A stretch of DNA of 64,000 nucleotides from Agrypnia vestita (taxonomy: Eukaryota > Arthropoda > Insecta > Trichoptera > Phryganeidae): assembly GCA_016648135.1 (NCBI GenBank), contig JADDOH010010959.1:1-64000 (forward strand), in the 5' to 3' direction. This document shows, piece by piece, positions 22,365-33,510 of the stretch. Below the pieces are notes generated by a model. The model saw only the letters and a list, made by a program, of their open reading frames with translations. It did not search any database and was not told where the DNA came from. How positions within the stretch are numbered: position 1 is the first letter of the stretch; each line of letters starts with the position of its first letter. The position numbers and the translations under genes were made by a program.

Positions 22365-22770
22365 CTATAAAACTCAATGTCTATATGTCTGTCTATCTGT
22401 TTGTTCTCTATACAAATCTATAAAGTTTATCCGATTCGATTCAAACTTTGCATACTTATGCTTAAGGACTCGGCGGGTAACACACGCGACATTTCTCCTC
22501 TATTCTTTTAACCCTTCCCCTCCCCTGATATATTTTCGATGTAAATATGTACCGTTTGACCGATCGGACTCAAAATTTTGAATCTTATTCTTAAGGTCTC
22601 GGCGGATAACGTATGTGACATTTTCTCCCTATTCTTTTAACCGTTCCCCTCCCCTGATATATTTTCGATGTAACTATACACCGTTCGAATTAAACTTTTG
22701 TTTCTTCCCACAAATTTATTTTCAACTTAATCCTTAACCCGTGCAATGCCGGGTACGAACAGCTAGTTTC
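22365..22770 (-). repeat. ~130-bp tandem-repeat element, locus 4 (inverted, both ends present)
   Basis: Begins CTATACCTATAAAACTCAAT and ends AACCCGTGCAATGCCGGGTA then CGAACAGCTAGTTT, the same two ends as locus 2 in the opposite orientation, with only two to three internal units. The variation in unit number between copies with the same ends supports a single family whose internal repeats expand and contract. Confidence 0.75.
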
Positions 22771-22983
22771 TTATATAATTTAATCGATCTACTTTTTTAA
22801 AAAATCTAATTAATGCCTATTTGCAGAATTACTTTTTACAGACAGAAGATGGATTACCTCGATTATTGATCGTGATCTCCTATTTCGTTAATTGATGAAA
22901 TCAATCTTCAGTCGAGATTTGTCGCACGAGCCGAGATATTTTATTTTAGCAAGTCGTTTTTATAATCGTAAAATGGTCTATTC

Positions 22984-23529
22984 GTGTCGATTGTTTGTTC
23001 GCCGCCTTATTGCCTCTCCCTTGTTGCATCGCCCTCCCCCGCATCGTCTGATCGCCTGGTAGATTACCACGATGGGTGTGACTGCGCAGCGGACCGAGCT
23101 GGCACGTGGCCTGCAAATAAGAGCGCAATAAATATATTATTTACGGGTTCTCGAGGCTTTCTGCCCTCAATGAATATTTTACCTTTCTCCTTTCTCAGGG
23201 TGCATTCATTTAACCTATCGCTTTGTATTCTAAAATCGAAACAGCAGTGTTCTTTTAACTCCTTTATAGATACAAAAGTTCTCTCTGAGCGCACATCGTC
23301 AACGAATGGGGACCCACCACTTTCCCAGGGCCGTTCTATGAGCCGACGGCTCCCATATCGGTCCTACTCTTGCGTCGCCAGGTTGACATTTTTCTTATTT
23401 AAAGCCATCCCCGTGCGGCGCCCGTGTATAGGGCGAACGCCGCAAGGTTCTGGCAGCAAAAAACCCATTCGTTGTCCCCTCCACCGAGAACTTTATTTAT
23501 TAAATCAAATACAAATACAAGAAAATTAA
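22984..23529 (+). other. 181-codon open frame in a GC-richer stretch, unrecognised
   Basis: The longest open frame in the window, but it has no recognisable domain, a serine/leucine/arginine-rich composition and several overlapping frames on the other strand. Bases 23,299-23,308 (AACGAATGGG) recur inverted at 23,463-23,472, so part of it may be a small element or the end of a larger one. The block at 23,290-23,480 is clearly richer in GC than both sides. I would not call it a gene on this evidence. Confidence 0.2.
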
Positions 23530-24159
23530 AAGCGTATAAAAGAAATAGATTTGTGCAGCGGCATAAAAATCAGAAGTAGAAAAACAAAAAAAAAGAAAAG
23601 TAGAAATAAAATCAGGTTAAATACAAAATCAAAATAAAAAGAAGATAGCAAAATAGTAACATAAAACAGTATAAGCGAGGAAGTAAACAGGTTAAATTCA
23701 TAAGCAAAAATAGCAACAAAATAGTATCATAAATAATAAATTCGCGCACATCGTCAGTCCGCCCGAAGTATTTCTGTACATTTTGAGCTTCGCGAGCGCG
23801 TAAGTAAGCTGGTGTTTGTGAGCAAACAGTTTGGGAGACTCCCCGAAAGTGCACGTAACAATAATATGAAATTATTATAGCTGCCATCATTAAACCATTA
23901 GGAAATAGTGAGAGGGTTGTTTAGGAGTCGGGTGACTCACTGATCCGCTGGTGCGTGAACTGGCTGAGCTTTTCCGCCCTTGCTTTTTATCGAACGACCG
24001 AATTTTACCCTTAATGTCCTCCGCATAATACACGATTTCCCTTCGCAAGGTTTGTAAACCAAACCACCCCAAGTTACACTGCGTGAATTTACATGTGTCT
24101 TGGAATATTTTACGACCATGTTTCTCGGATTATTTTATATCGTTACAACTTTCCTTTTA
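23530..24159. other. A-rich stretch, nothing recognised
   Basis: Strongly purine/A-rich at 23,520-23,740, then ordinary sequence. Confidence 0.4.
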
Positions 24160-25036
24160 GGGCCGGTCTTATAAACGTCCGTTAGTTAAATTTCAGACCA
24201 AATAAACTGAAATTTGATACAAACTTCACTTTTTTCGTCTTATAACAATCCGTTAATCAAATTTTAGTAAAATTTTACCGACGGCCGATACCGACAGTCG
24301 AACCACCAGTTTACCGTCCGTTAGTTGAAACTGACAGAAGTATGACAGATTGACGTATTATTTTTTAAGGTTAGGTCCGCTGTCAATTTGCGTTTAATGC
24401 TGTTTGTTTAATATGTACATATATACCGTGCTGACTGTTGCTACATTTTCAAGAAAAAATATTTTCACATAACGATGTCGAGCTATTATTGTATTCAAGT
24501 TCGTCGGATAAATAACAAACTCGACGACAAAGAATGTTCAATATACGAGTAGATTATTTTAATATTTTAGATGACGCAGATTTTATCTACCGCTTTCGCT
24601 TGTCAAAAAGGTCTGCTCAAGAGCTTATATGAGCTTCTAGAAGATATTGGGAACAATGTAAAAAGGCGCATCCGTAGGAATCTGACATTATCACCAACTA
24701 CAAAATTGCTTGTTGCCTCGAGATTCTATGCTCTAGGATCAATATTATTAGCTGCTCAGACTAAGTTGGGGTTTTAAAGGCTATTACCAATGTAGTGTTG
24801 TGGGAAGTATCCCAAAAATCTGATGCGAGCGAGAAATTTTAGATAGAAAAGAGATATAATTCGCTTTTGACAGCTCTAAAATCATAGACAAGAGCAGTGC
24901 GATATTGCGATACTTACGGACGGTAAAAAAAGTTTTATAAGACGAGCATCGGTAACATTTATAAACGAACGGCCATCCGTTAGTATATTGTCGATTGACT
25001 AACGGAAATTTGGTCTTTCGTTTATAAGACCAGCCC
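24160..25036 (+). mobile_element. PIF/Harbinger element, internally deleted (877 bp)
   Basis: The ends are inverted: GGGCCGGTCTTATAAACG on the left and CGTTTATAAGACCAGCCC on the right, flanked by TTA and TAA. Subterminal TCTTATAA and CCGTTAGT motifs are also repeated inverted inside (24,236 and 24,931). The start GGGCCGG and the 3-bp TTA/TAA-type flank fit PIF/Harbinger, and a fragment of that transposase lies between (next entry). A full Harbinger needs about 2.5 kb or more, so most of the coding region has been lost. Confidence 0.75.
24534..24777 (+). pseudogene. Harbinger (PIF-type) transposase N-terminal fragment
   Basis: In frame from 24,534: MFNIRVDYFNILDDADFI then YRFRLSKRSAQELI and a stop at 24,630. 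In the next frame the match continues as YELLEDIGNNVKRRIRRN then LTLSPTTKLLVASRFYALGS. The order DDxDFIxRFRLSK, a helix, then R(R)NxxLSPxxxLLVALRFYAxGS is the conserved entry to PIF/Harbinger (HARBI1-like) nucleases. A single frameshift around 24,625 separates the two parts. The DDE catalytic residues further on are absent, ending at TAA 24,775. This is a relic inside the element at 24,160-25,036. Confidence 0.72.
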
Positions 25037-25870
25037 TAAATGATCGTCGATGTGTTTTATTGTAATATTCTTCTTCGCGCGAATAACTACTGAAACTCGG
25101 GTGTATAATTTAGGTGGGGAATACTGTACGCTCTGAATACATTGCACCCGACTTCAGTTTCGTTCTCATGATTAAAAATTCTGGTACCCAATTAAAATGT
25201 ATATTTAAATACTTAATATGTGTGTATTTTTGCCGAGAATCCTATTACGGGAAAAAGTTGATTTTTATTGAAAACTTATTTTACGATTTAATTTGAAGAA
25301 AAATTTTTTTTTATCAAACAATGTCAATTTAGTCAATCAAATTTGTCGCCAAAACTAAGTCAAAAATTGTGTAAGATTTTAGACGATTTTTTTTATTTTC
25401 ACCTTTACTAGACGCCATTTTAAATCAGTAAGATTTTGGAAGCGACGAGTTTTGGTACCGATACCTCACGCATGTTAAGCATATAACCATTTAACCAAGA
25501 CAAATTACCATATAAGTATAATTTTTTTGTACTAGAATATTTTTGTTATATAAAAAGTTTTATTTTATCTAAAAGTGTTTTTATAAAAATTATACGGAAG
25601 TGCTTTATTACGCATTTAGTTGAGGTTTAAACCTAGTTTGAAAAGTATTACCTTCGATAAACTTTATATTAATGAAAAATTTCGTAACGCCTATTTTTAC
25701 GTTTCATTCTAAGTTTCATTCAAGTCTAATGTTCAGCATCCCCTCCTGTCATGCCAGAGACGGGGGATCGATTTTCTGTTATGTAATTTTTATTTTGTTT
25801 ATATTTATTTAGCTACTACTATTATGAATATTTCTTTCGAACCTGAAAAACATATGCCAAAAGAACATAT
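25037..25870. other. no recognised feature
   Basis: AT-rich DNA with T-rich runs; no boundaries or coding signal. Confidence 0.45.
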
Positions 25871-26316
25871 ACTATACATGTTCCTGGCGGGAACGCGCAA
25901 AAATAGGGGGTGATTCCATCGCCCTACGGTCAGGTCAACCTGATGGAACCGATATCGCAGATTCTCAGACGAAGGCGAGATCGTATAAAAATTCGCTAAG
26001 AATCTTAGAGCGTTCTAAAGGTTGAAGCAGGAGTCGAGAAGAGAAGAAGAGAAAGTCGCAAGTAGATCTGGAGGAGAACGCAGCAGCAGAACTGAATTCT
26101 GGGTTCCTGCGCCACGTAATTTATTCAATAACTCATCAGGGCCCGCACGCCCAGGCGCATTGTCAACGACCAATCAGAGGTCGGCATTTCGGGAACCGAC
26201 AACACCGACCTCTGTCGGACGGCGGGATCACTACTCATAATTCGAGTCGCAGCTCTATGAGCAGCGGTCCCGCGTTCAAAATATCAATAAACCATGTAAC
26301 CAAACATTCTACTATA
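25871..26316 (+). mobile_element. probable solo LTR (about 430 bp)
   Basis: The segment has LTR-like signals in order: TGTTCC near its start (25,879), TATAAAA at 25,984-25,990, a transcribed GC-richer part, and AATAAA at 26,286-26,291. ACTATA occurs directly at both edges (25,871-25,876 and 26,311-26,316) and could be a target duplication. The expected TG..CA ends do not line up exactly with these repeats (the best CA is at 26,305-26,306), so the precise limits are uncertain. No internal retroelement sequence adjoins, hence solo. The 72-codon frame inside is not a gene. Confidence 0.45.
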
Positions 26317-26420
26317 GCTATATCATACTATTTTTACACATCTTTTTATTATCTTTATTTTATTTCATTTACAAATGTCTCTCAGGTTCATCCTTCATGG
26401 AGATAATCGGCAAAAAGGGG

Positions 26421-26482
26421 GCCAGGCTCGCCAAGCTTGGTGCAATAATTTCGCTTATTTGGTCTCTCTGGCGAGCCTGGCT
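26421..26482. repeat. GC-rich hairpin
   Basis: GCCAGGCTCGCCA pairs with TGGCGAGCCTGGC across a loop of about 33 bases. No poly-T or other signal follows. It could be a structured non-coding segment or a small element; function unknown. Confidence 0.5.
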
Positions 26483-28027
26483 ACACAAATTCAAAATATT
26501 TTCTACATACAATTATGTAAAGCCATATAAAAGTGATTACGAACAGAATCATATTTTTATAATTTTTGTATGAAAATGGCGACTTCGGCACAGTACCGAT
26601 GTCGCCAGAGGGTATTGAATTTATATGAAAATAAATATGGAGGGGGTAACCACCGGCCTGGACCATCAACACTCTTTCATGTGAGGATTCAGCAGAAGTG
26701 ATCAGCGATCCATCCCTATAAACAGTCTTTGTTTTATACTGAACATAAGTGATTTTAAAAATAAACTTTAAAAAACATGCATTCAAGAAAAATTACAATA
26801 AATAATTTCGGTTATTTTCAATAAAAAAAAGCGTCGAGCGCGCTATTTTATCAGGGCCAACATATGGAAATTGGCAAAAAAGGCCCGATTAAGGGCCGCC
26901 GGTTTTTCTTGACCGACACAATACATCTAATGCGTTTTTCGGTTAAACTTGGTTTTCGGTTGCCCGCTGATTGTTTCCCACTGCAATTATTATGACCATT
27001 ATGGTACCATCACTTCATCACGTATTTCCTTTTGGATCCTGTTCCACCGACCGGAAATAATTCTCCAATCTAGACACGCCATTGTGCCGGCAAAAAATGC
27101 GCCGTGTCAATTCTTTTTGCGATGTTTCTCCTTCCGACACTTGTTATTTTTGCCTCATTTTGTATACTTTGTTATTTAACAGATGCAAACCTGGAATCTT
27201 AGTAAAAAAAATGTATCGACGTTGTGGTACAACATTTTAATAATGTTTAAAATTACGCTCGGTCGGCATTTTCTCGGACGATCGGTTTAATCTCAAATAA
27301 GACACGATGGATGACTGTTTAATTTTGTTTTGGTAGTGCTTAGTTATTTTTTAAATCGTTAAATATTTCTGCTAGTCCGCAAATTCTTCACCTGTAATTC
27401 GCAAAAGGGCATCGCAACCCTATTTCCGTGAGTGATTTGCATCGGGTTTATTTTTAATGAATTTTCGTCGATGTTAAAATTAGCGTAGGTACGTATATAT
27501 TTATCTCACATTAACTCAAAACTGTTAAATTTACAGAGTTAATATTTAACACAGAACGGGCTTGCATTATCCTAACGTCATGGCATCCAAATAAATGGTA
27601 TCTTTATTATTTCAAGACAAAAAAAATGAAACGACAGTTTATTCGTATTATATTTAGCATTATTTTCTTTTGTGCGTCATTTGGGTACATACAGTGCGGA
27701 TGTTGAAATCATCGCTATGAATTTTAATGTTTCACCATCCGTCGTGCTGGCTCGGCTATACATACATACACGTTCCGAACGCGAAATACCCTCTGCGATG
27801 TCTGTACTCCCGCGCTGGCGCTGGAGATGTCACATGGCGCCGCTTTTTGCGACTCATCAACAATGCAGTCGCCTACTTTCTCTCGCTCTCGTTATCCGTC
27901 CATTAACTAAATAAAACACCTATTTTATAATGTTTCAGAAATTCTGAACGCTCTCCAGGAGATTAATCATTAATTTTAAAAGGTCTTCGTGTGCAAAAAA
28001 ATAACATTAACAGAACCTGTATCACTA
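26483..28027. other. no recognised feature
   Basis: Mixed DNA. Short frames at 26,949-27,179 and 27,672-27,914 show no known domain. Confidence 0.45.
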
Positions 28028-28379
28028 CAGTAGAACGTCGATTATCCGAACTAATTGGGGATGAAGGTAGTCCGGATAGGGACAAATCCGGAAAATCGGC
28101 CTGTCGATTAATGCTTATATTTTATTAATTATTGTTTATTACTTTGATATAATAACAAAGGCTCTATCTAAGTTATTGCTCTAAAAATGCAGTCTAGAGT
28201 ATACATTCTGATACAAATGAATAATAAAAACCCACATTTTCGTAACAAAAACGCCGAAGTATGCATTTGCAGTGAATGTCCAGCCTTAAAGCTAGCTTTT
28301 CTTTTTGGAGCTGCCAAATCGAAAATATTTTTAAGACGTATTGTTTACTTTGACGATCCGGATAATCGAGGTTCTACTG
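28028..28379. mobile_element. pogo/Tigger-type MITE with TA duplication (352 bp)
   Basis: The ends are CAGTAGAACGTCGATTATCC and its near-perfect inverse (GGATAATCGAGGTTCTACTG), and TA flanks both sides (28,026-28,027 and 28,380-28,381). The CAGTAGAACCTCGATTATCCG-like end is characteristic of pogo/Tigger elements of the Tc1/mariner group. A second CGGATA/TCCGGA pair lies just inside the left end. There is no transposase frame, so it is non-autonomous. Confidence 0.88.
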
Positions 28380-28381
28380 TA

Positions 28382-29148
28382 TTTCGAATAAACGTATTCT
28401 TCTTCACTTTGGCAGTTTTCTCGGTATTTTTTTTTTTACTCAGGCATCTAATTAACATGACCAATTTTGTCGACGATTGGACCGTTTTCCGATAGCGCTC
28501 TTTGACGACAAGCTGAACTGATAATGAGCCAGCAAGTAACGAGCAATAGATTTGATTAGATGATTCGTTTAATTTTATCTCATTGTACAAACTCTCAAAC
28601 TATCTCGTTGTACAAAGCCGTATAATATTTACTTTTCGTCAATATTCTATTTGGCAATCAACTAATAGATGAATTGTCACTTGTTAAAATTAGTTACCAT
28701 TTTTGAATAATTATTGCGAGTTGACTTGAGAATTGTCAATATTTGTTCAGTAACTAAACGAGTAATTAATATTTTCGTTACTGACATCATCGTCAATATT
28801 TATAAAGTGCATCGTTGGTTCCATATGCTCATGTGATTATTTCTGAATGCCATTGGCTTAACCAAAATCAAGTGGAAGTGTCACGCTAAATTTGTATTCA
28901 TTTTAAGTAAGTACTCTCGGCTATTTTAGGGGAGTTTGCAAATATTCCGCGGTGACGCCACTCCCGATGTGAGTCAGCTCCCAAGGTGTCCCTGACTCTG
29001 AGATGTGTCGTCTCTCATTAAAGGCAAAGACGTGCTCTACACCCCACATTGCGTCACCACCCGCAAACCTTGAACAGACCTCGCTTCTTATTTGTTTTCG
29101 CCCTCCATCAATTCTTAAGTTTTTGTTAGTTTTTTTCGAAAATGTTAA
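28382..29148. other. no recognised feature
   Basis: AT-rich DNA; a slightly GC-richer patch at 28,935-29,060 has no known motif. Confidence 0.45.
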
Positions 29149-29152
29149 ATAT

Positions 29153-29460
29153 TGTTACGTGGCGTGGCTCGCTCGAAAAATGAAATGGCACAACTCGTAA
29201 AATAAATCTTTTATTATCGCTTGTACATTATCTCTCACATTTTACAATCGCTCGCAACACAATACTACTCTATTTTTTTTATTCAAACACAAAAGAACAG
29301 CTCTCTTTTGTTTTTCTACTCGGGTAAGAACCCTTCCATTTCTTCGCTATTTATTAATCATGTTAGTTCTTATTTCAACCACTGGGCATACCGGCCCGCC
29401 GTTCTGCGCATGTGACACTTTTCTATGGAACTGTCAAATGTCAACGAACAGTTCGTTACA
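29153..29460 (-). mobile_element. solo LTR, Gypsy-type (308 bp, ATAT duplication)
   Basis: Read on the minus strand the segment starts TGTAACGAAC and ends CCACGTAACA, has the TG..CA termini of an LTR, and carries AATAAA signals in its second half. ATAT lies directly on both sides (29,149-29,152 and 29,461-29,464), a 4-bp target duplication as made by Gypsy-group (Ty3/mdg4) integrases, some of which prefer ATAT. No internal region is present, so it is the product of LTR-LTR recombination. The 64-codon frame on the plus strand is incidental. Confidence 0.8.
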
Positions 29461-29464
29461 ATAT

Positions 29465-30135
29465 TAATTACTATTGAATAGGCTTTGTGATCGTTTTATC
29501 ATGAAAAGTCCAAACGTCGCATACTAGCGCAATAATCTTGCCAATTACAACCCTGGCGTTAGCAATATCGCGAATAAGGCTGCATATCCTCAGCATATTT
29601 ATCCTAATATAGATTTTTAAAATGAAATGTACTCATACCTAGATTTTTAAAATGATATTCACTCGTATTGTATACATATACGTATACCCAGACAAATCAA
29701 TATTCTTAATGTTCTTAAAATGAAGCTGGATGGCTGTACTCCGAATATTTAATTGTTGGATGACTGCAACCCTCTATTGCAGTCATTACACAAGTTATGT
29801 GATCAATAGTTATAAAAAAGTTTATCGACGTCAGATATTTATATCGTAATTCGATGTTTGGTGATCCGCGAACGTTAGTATTAAAATAACATCAAACCTT
29901 CCAACAACCAGCGCCCGTGCACTCGTAAATGTCAATATGTCATTTTTCCTCGCAGCAGAAAAGATAAGTGATTTCTGCAGTCTTTTGGACCACTTTAATT
30001 ACATTATTTCACAATTAACCATTTTTAACCCCTCTTGCGCGTACTCTCGTACTAATTATTATTATTATTTCAATTCTTGGTGTGTCTTAAGACTTTGGCA
30101 AAGACTCAAAAAATTTAAATCACTAGTCTACTTCA
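29465..30135. other. no recognised feature
   Basis: AT-rich sequence with a repeated CTAGATTTTTAAAATGA (29,610 and 29,640). No gene recognised. Confidence 0.4.
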
Positions 30136-30260
30136 ATATATTAAAATTATTACGAAGAAAACACTTAGTATAAACCACTATTTTATTAAATTATTAACGT
30201 GTTTCAATTGTCCCTTCATCAGGATACAAGGTATACAAATTGTTGTCTTGTTAATTACGT
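30136..30260 (-). mobile_element. PLE terminal sequence with degraded hammerhead-like motif
   Basis: On the minus strand: CTGATGA, then AGGGACAATT, then GAAACACGT, then about 30 bases on AGTGGTTTATACTAAG. The GTGGTTTATAC segment matches those after the ribozyme-like motifs at 38,386 and 33,061, which marks it as the same end. Stems I and II cannot be formed, so the motif is a decayed copy. Confidence 0.5.
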
Positions 30261-30419
30261 AAATAATGTTACCACAAAGCCATTTTGCAGTTATTGAACA
30301 ATATATTAAAGTTTGTCTAAGTCAAGTTCGTATAATAGTCCAATGAAATAGAAGCATTTTCACGATATTCATGTTTCCTTATCTATATAAGAGTCTCTGG
30401 CCCGAATTCAGAGTCAATT

Positions 30420-30515
30420 ACGTGATTTAAAGGTTAAGGTACGCCTTAAAAGTGTTATTTCGTACTGAAAATTGCACTTTTAAGGTGTACCTTAAGCTTT
30501 AAATCATCTAAGTAT
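30420..30515. repeat. palindrome with ~35-bp arms
   Basis: GATTTAAAGGTTAAGGTACG and CCTTAAAAGTG on the left are repeated inverted on the right (CACTTTTAAGGTGTACCTTA then AGCTTTAAATC) across about 20 bases. It looks like the core of a very small MITE; ends not determined. Confidence 0.55.
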
Positions 30516-32135
30516 TGTAAACGTGTAAAAAATAACCAATAAATATATTTAAAAAATACTGTTTTTGCAATATTCTGTACTCAATCTCCGCGCGTGATCT
30601 GGAGAAGCGTGGTTATCAAACATGGCCATGCACCGAAAACTGGTTGCGGTGCGTAGCGGGATTTTCCAAACCACCATTGTTACCGACTCGGGATTTATTA
30701 TTTTTGTTGTATAGACCGGATCCTACGTGCTTTCTTTTTATCTCCAACTTAATGGATGCATCTGCAACGAGCTTAATTGTGCAGTCGGCGTGGCGTGGGA
30801 GTGAACTGTCGTATATAAATTACAATGCTCGCAACTTAAGACGAACCCGTGCAAGAAATCATACTGTCTACGAATCTGCCCATGGTATAAAATATTATAT
30901 GCAGATTCTTTTGTTTGTGTGGAAAACTGACTTCTTGTCTTCGTGTCTTGAAGTCCAGAAGGTACTGCTTCAAAACGAAAAATTAACCACCACAATATAT
31001 AACTGAGTTCGAGAAAGAATTGCCGTTTAATTTGTCGTATTTTTTTAACGAAAACACTGTTTTTTATTATTTTTTATATAGCATAAACGGCTGTCGAAAT
31101 GGCATGGATCGCACGTGAAGGTCACGTGCCGACTGACGACCAATTAAAGCGAGCCCTTTGAATCATTGCACGGCGAGCTGTCAGGGATTCCCCGCTACGC
31201 CCCACTACCCCCCTCCCCTACATGCTGTAGTACATATTTCGATTTGACCATTTATTTTCCACCACTGTCAATACAGCCTCCATACTGACTAACTGACTAC
31301 CCTAAATGTTGTATCCTTTATATTTTTTAATTGAATCGATATCCCGGATACCGTCATCTTATTAATCATGAGTGTCAAATTATTTCCATTATATGCTTAT
31401 GCTCCACCTTCATTGCACAGTGTTGGTAAACATGCAACAGAACTTAAGATAAACGTTTTCTGCGATCACATCAAATGTGGCCTTATGGCCAGATCGCTAG
31501 TTATATTTGATCCCAGGAATCTTCTCGACAGCGAAGAGTACTTTAAAATTAAAAAAAGCTTTATAATTTTGCAGCAATTTGGACTGGCGTCTGTATTTTT
31601 TTCTCCTTCATATCAGTATTAGCACGAAATGGCCACAATCAAATTAGACGCAGCTCGTAATGCACCTCTCCAAGCCTCGGTCCTGGGTCACCCTCCAGCA
31701 AACTCCAGGGTTCCTCCAGCCAGATGCGCAGCATCCCAGCAATCATTGCAGGCTGTCAGTGCGTTCGTTGTTTGAAAATGGCCATAAAAAATTTTAAAAC
31801 ACAAATACGAAAATAACAATTTTGATTTGTGTTTCAACAACTCGCTACGGCCATTTTCAAGCAACGAATAGACCGAAAACCTTTGGATTTGAGGACGCAG
31901 CCATTACGTAGTTCATAGTTAATTTGAGAATGACGACAATGAGTAAATAAAGTTATAATTTTACTTATGTTATCCCTGTCGTTATGAAAATTTTTGATAA
32001 GAAACCTTGTTACTGAAAATATTTCGTTCTGCAATCAAGATTTATTTTATTCGCAATGTTTACGTTTAAAAATTTAAAAATAAATCAAATTAATGAATAT
32101 ACTCCCATTTTTTTTCTATCTGCTCGTGAGGAAAG
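30516..32135. other. no recognised feature
   Basis: Frames at 30,644-31,006 (120 codons, +), 30,738-30,995 (-) and 31,368-31,622 (+) overlap or lack known motifs. Bases 31,640-31,760 are GC-richer without a recognised feature. Confidence 0.4.
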
Positions 32136-32137
32136 TA

Positions 32138-32272
32138 CAGTAGCCGGCAAACATCTTGAAAACTTTCGGCGTAGTGGGGGGAAGTTTGTGCATGTACCAC
32201 TCCACCAAAGAGACCCAAATTTTGTCTTCTCCGCATTACGCCAAAAATTTTCAAGAAGTTTGCGGGCAACTG
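32138..32272. mobile_element. 135-bp Tc1/mariner-type MITE with TA duplication
   Basis: The left end CAGTAGCCGGCAAACATCTT and right end (inverse CAGTTGCCCGCAAACTTCTT) match for about 40 bases inward with few mismatches. TA flanks both ends (32,136-32,137 and 32,273-32,274). The overlapping frames on both strands are by-products of the inverted repeat. It is too short for any protein and must have relied on a transposase elsewhere. Confidence 0.78.
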
Positions 32273-32274
32273 TA

Positions 32275-32904
32275 CCAGGTTCTGTGTCACCCTTTGAGTG
32301 GTATTTGTACTGAATGAGCATCACCAATTATGATGCTAATTGTCACGCCGCTCGCCCTGCTGGTATTTTTATTCGCTGGACGTGCTCCGGCCCGAGGATT
32401 GTGTCCCGTGTAGAGTGTAGAGTCGGCAATTAACAGTGGCGTCATGCGCGAGAGTGCGCGGGACATGTGCCGCAGAGTGAGATGTGGGGGACTCCGAGAT
32501 ATTTTTAGGTTGCGTGCGGGTTATTGAATGCTTACAGTGTCACAAATAACAAAAAGTGTCCCAATTTCTTTTATATGCTATCTACAACGATTTAGTTGAA
32601 TCTGTGTACTCAGCGCATTCATGAGTTGAGAGTTGATACCTCCAGCTGTAATAAACTATTAATTTTAACAATATATAATGTAGGAGTATACCTTAGCAGA
32701 AACCGTATTACGATCCGTCATCTCGTGCACATTTCTTTTGTAGCGACCATTATAATACTCCTTTTCGGTTGTTGTCTTTGGAATTAAATAATTTAAGAGC
32801 GCTCCACCTAGAGGTTGCTGAAAAAACCTGGTCGTATCTAAATAATATTTATACTTTGGTAGAAAGCAATAACTTTGTGGTTTGACATATTAAAATAAAC
32901 AAAA
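32275..32904. other. no recognised feature
   Basis: A balanced stretch (32,340-32,520) followed by AT-rich DNA; nothing identifiable. Confidence 0.4.
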
Positions 32905-33110
32905 ACACTTTTCTTTGTATTAAACCACGATTTATTATTGTGCCAACCGGTTTCGCTTAAACTTAGCTTTATCAGGGCAACTTAATAACTGTTTTTATAT
33001 ATATATATATAATTCAAATATATATATATAGTTATTAGGTTGCCCTGATGAAGCTTAAGCGAAACCGGTTTTCACAATAATAAATCGTGGTTTAATACAA
33101 AGAAAAGTAT
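32905..33110. mobile_element. pair of inverted PLE ends, each with a hammerhead-like motif
   Basis: The two halves, each reading outward with AAATCGTGGTTTAATACAAA, are inverted copies around a central (TA)n. The minus copy (32,936-32,983) reads TTGCC, CTGATAA, a stem-II-like segment, GAA, the palindrome ACCGGT, T, GGCA; stem I (TGCC/GGCA) still pairs but the catalytic G of the core is A. The plus copy (33,039-33,076) has the perfect core CTGATGA and GAAACCGGT but its stem I has decayed. The order of parts and the self-complementary stem III fit the minimal hammerheads described for Penelope-like elements, where inverted copies also occur. Confidence 0.6.
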
Positions 33111-33202
33111 TTTTATCTATTTTAAATAATATTTATTTCTGTTCGAATACCACCTACCTATACTTTTTACTCGGAAATTCTGTTATTGATATTCGTGATC
33201 TT

Positions 33203-33510
33203 CTAATACCTTTTCTTGTGTTGGTCTGTTAATATATGGTGTACGATGCGCAGCAACATAAAGTCCAAAGCGTGTAACTTATCCACACAAGTGTATTTAC
33301 GATTGTCTGCCGTCCTCAAAGTATTCCCGAGCGCCTCCCGCCCGATGAAGTCATGGAATATTTTTCGATCCGCCTGTGCGTGAAAGCGCTCGCCTCTCTC
33401 GGGTCCAGCGCTGTAGCGTTCCTGGAACAATTGGTCATGAATGATTCGCTTATTGCTTCCTCGATTGGCTCGTGCTTTTTTGAAGTTCGCTCCAATTGTC
33501 GCAGGCGCTG
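33203..33510 (-). other. open frame of about 100 codons in GC-rich DNA, unrecognised
   Basis: The minus frame runs from just after a TGA near 33,511 to TAG at the left, with no ATG start near its beginning. It contains RKIFHDFIGREALGN and KYTCVDKLHALDF. The DNA is much richer in GC than its surroundings and the amino-acid mixture is protein-like, so a coding or UTR exon is possible. I cannot name a family, and no convincing acceptor or donor was found at the edges. Confidence 0.22.

Noticed and set aside
22984..23529. 181-codon open frame on the plus strand
   Set aside because: No known domain or signal, overlapping frames on the other strand, and higher GC that makes long frames likely by chance. 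Kept only as an unclassified stretch.
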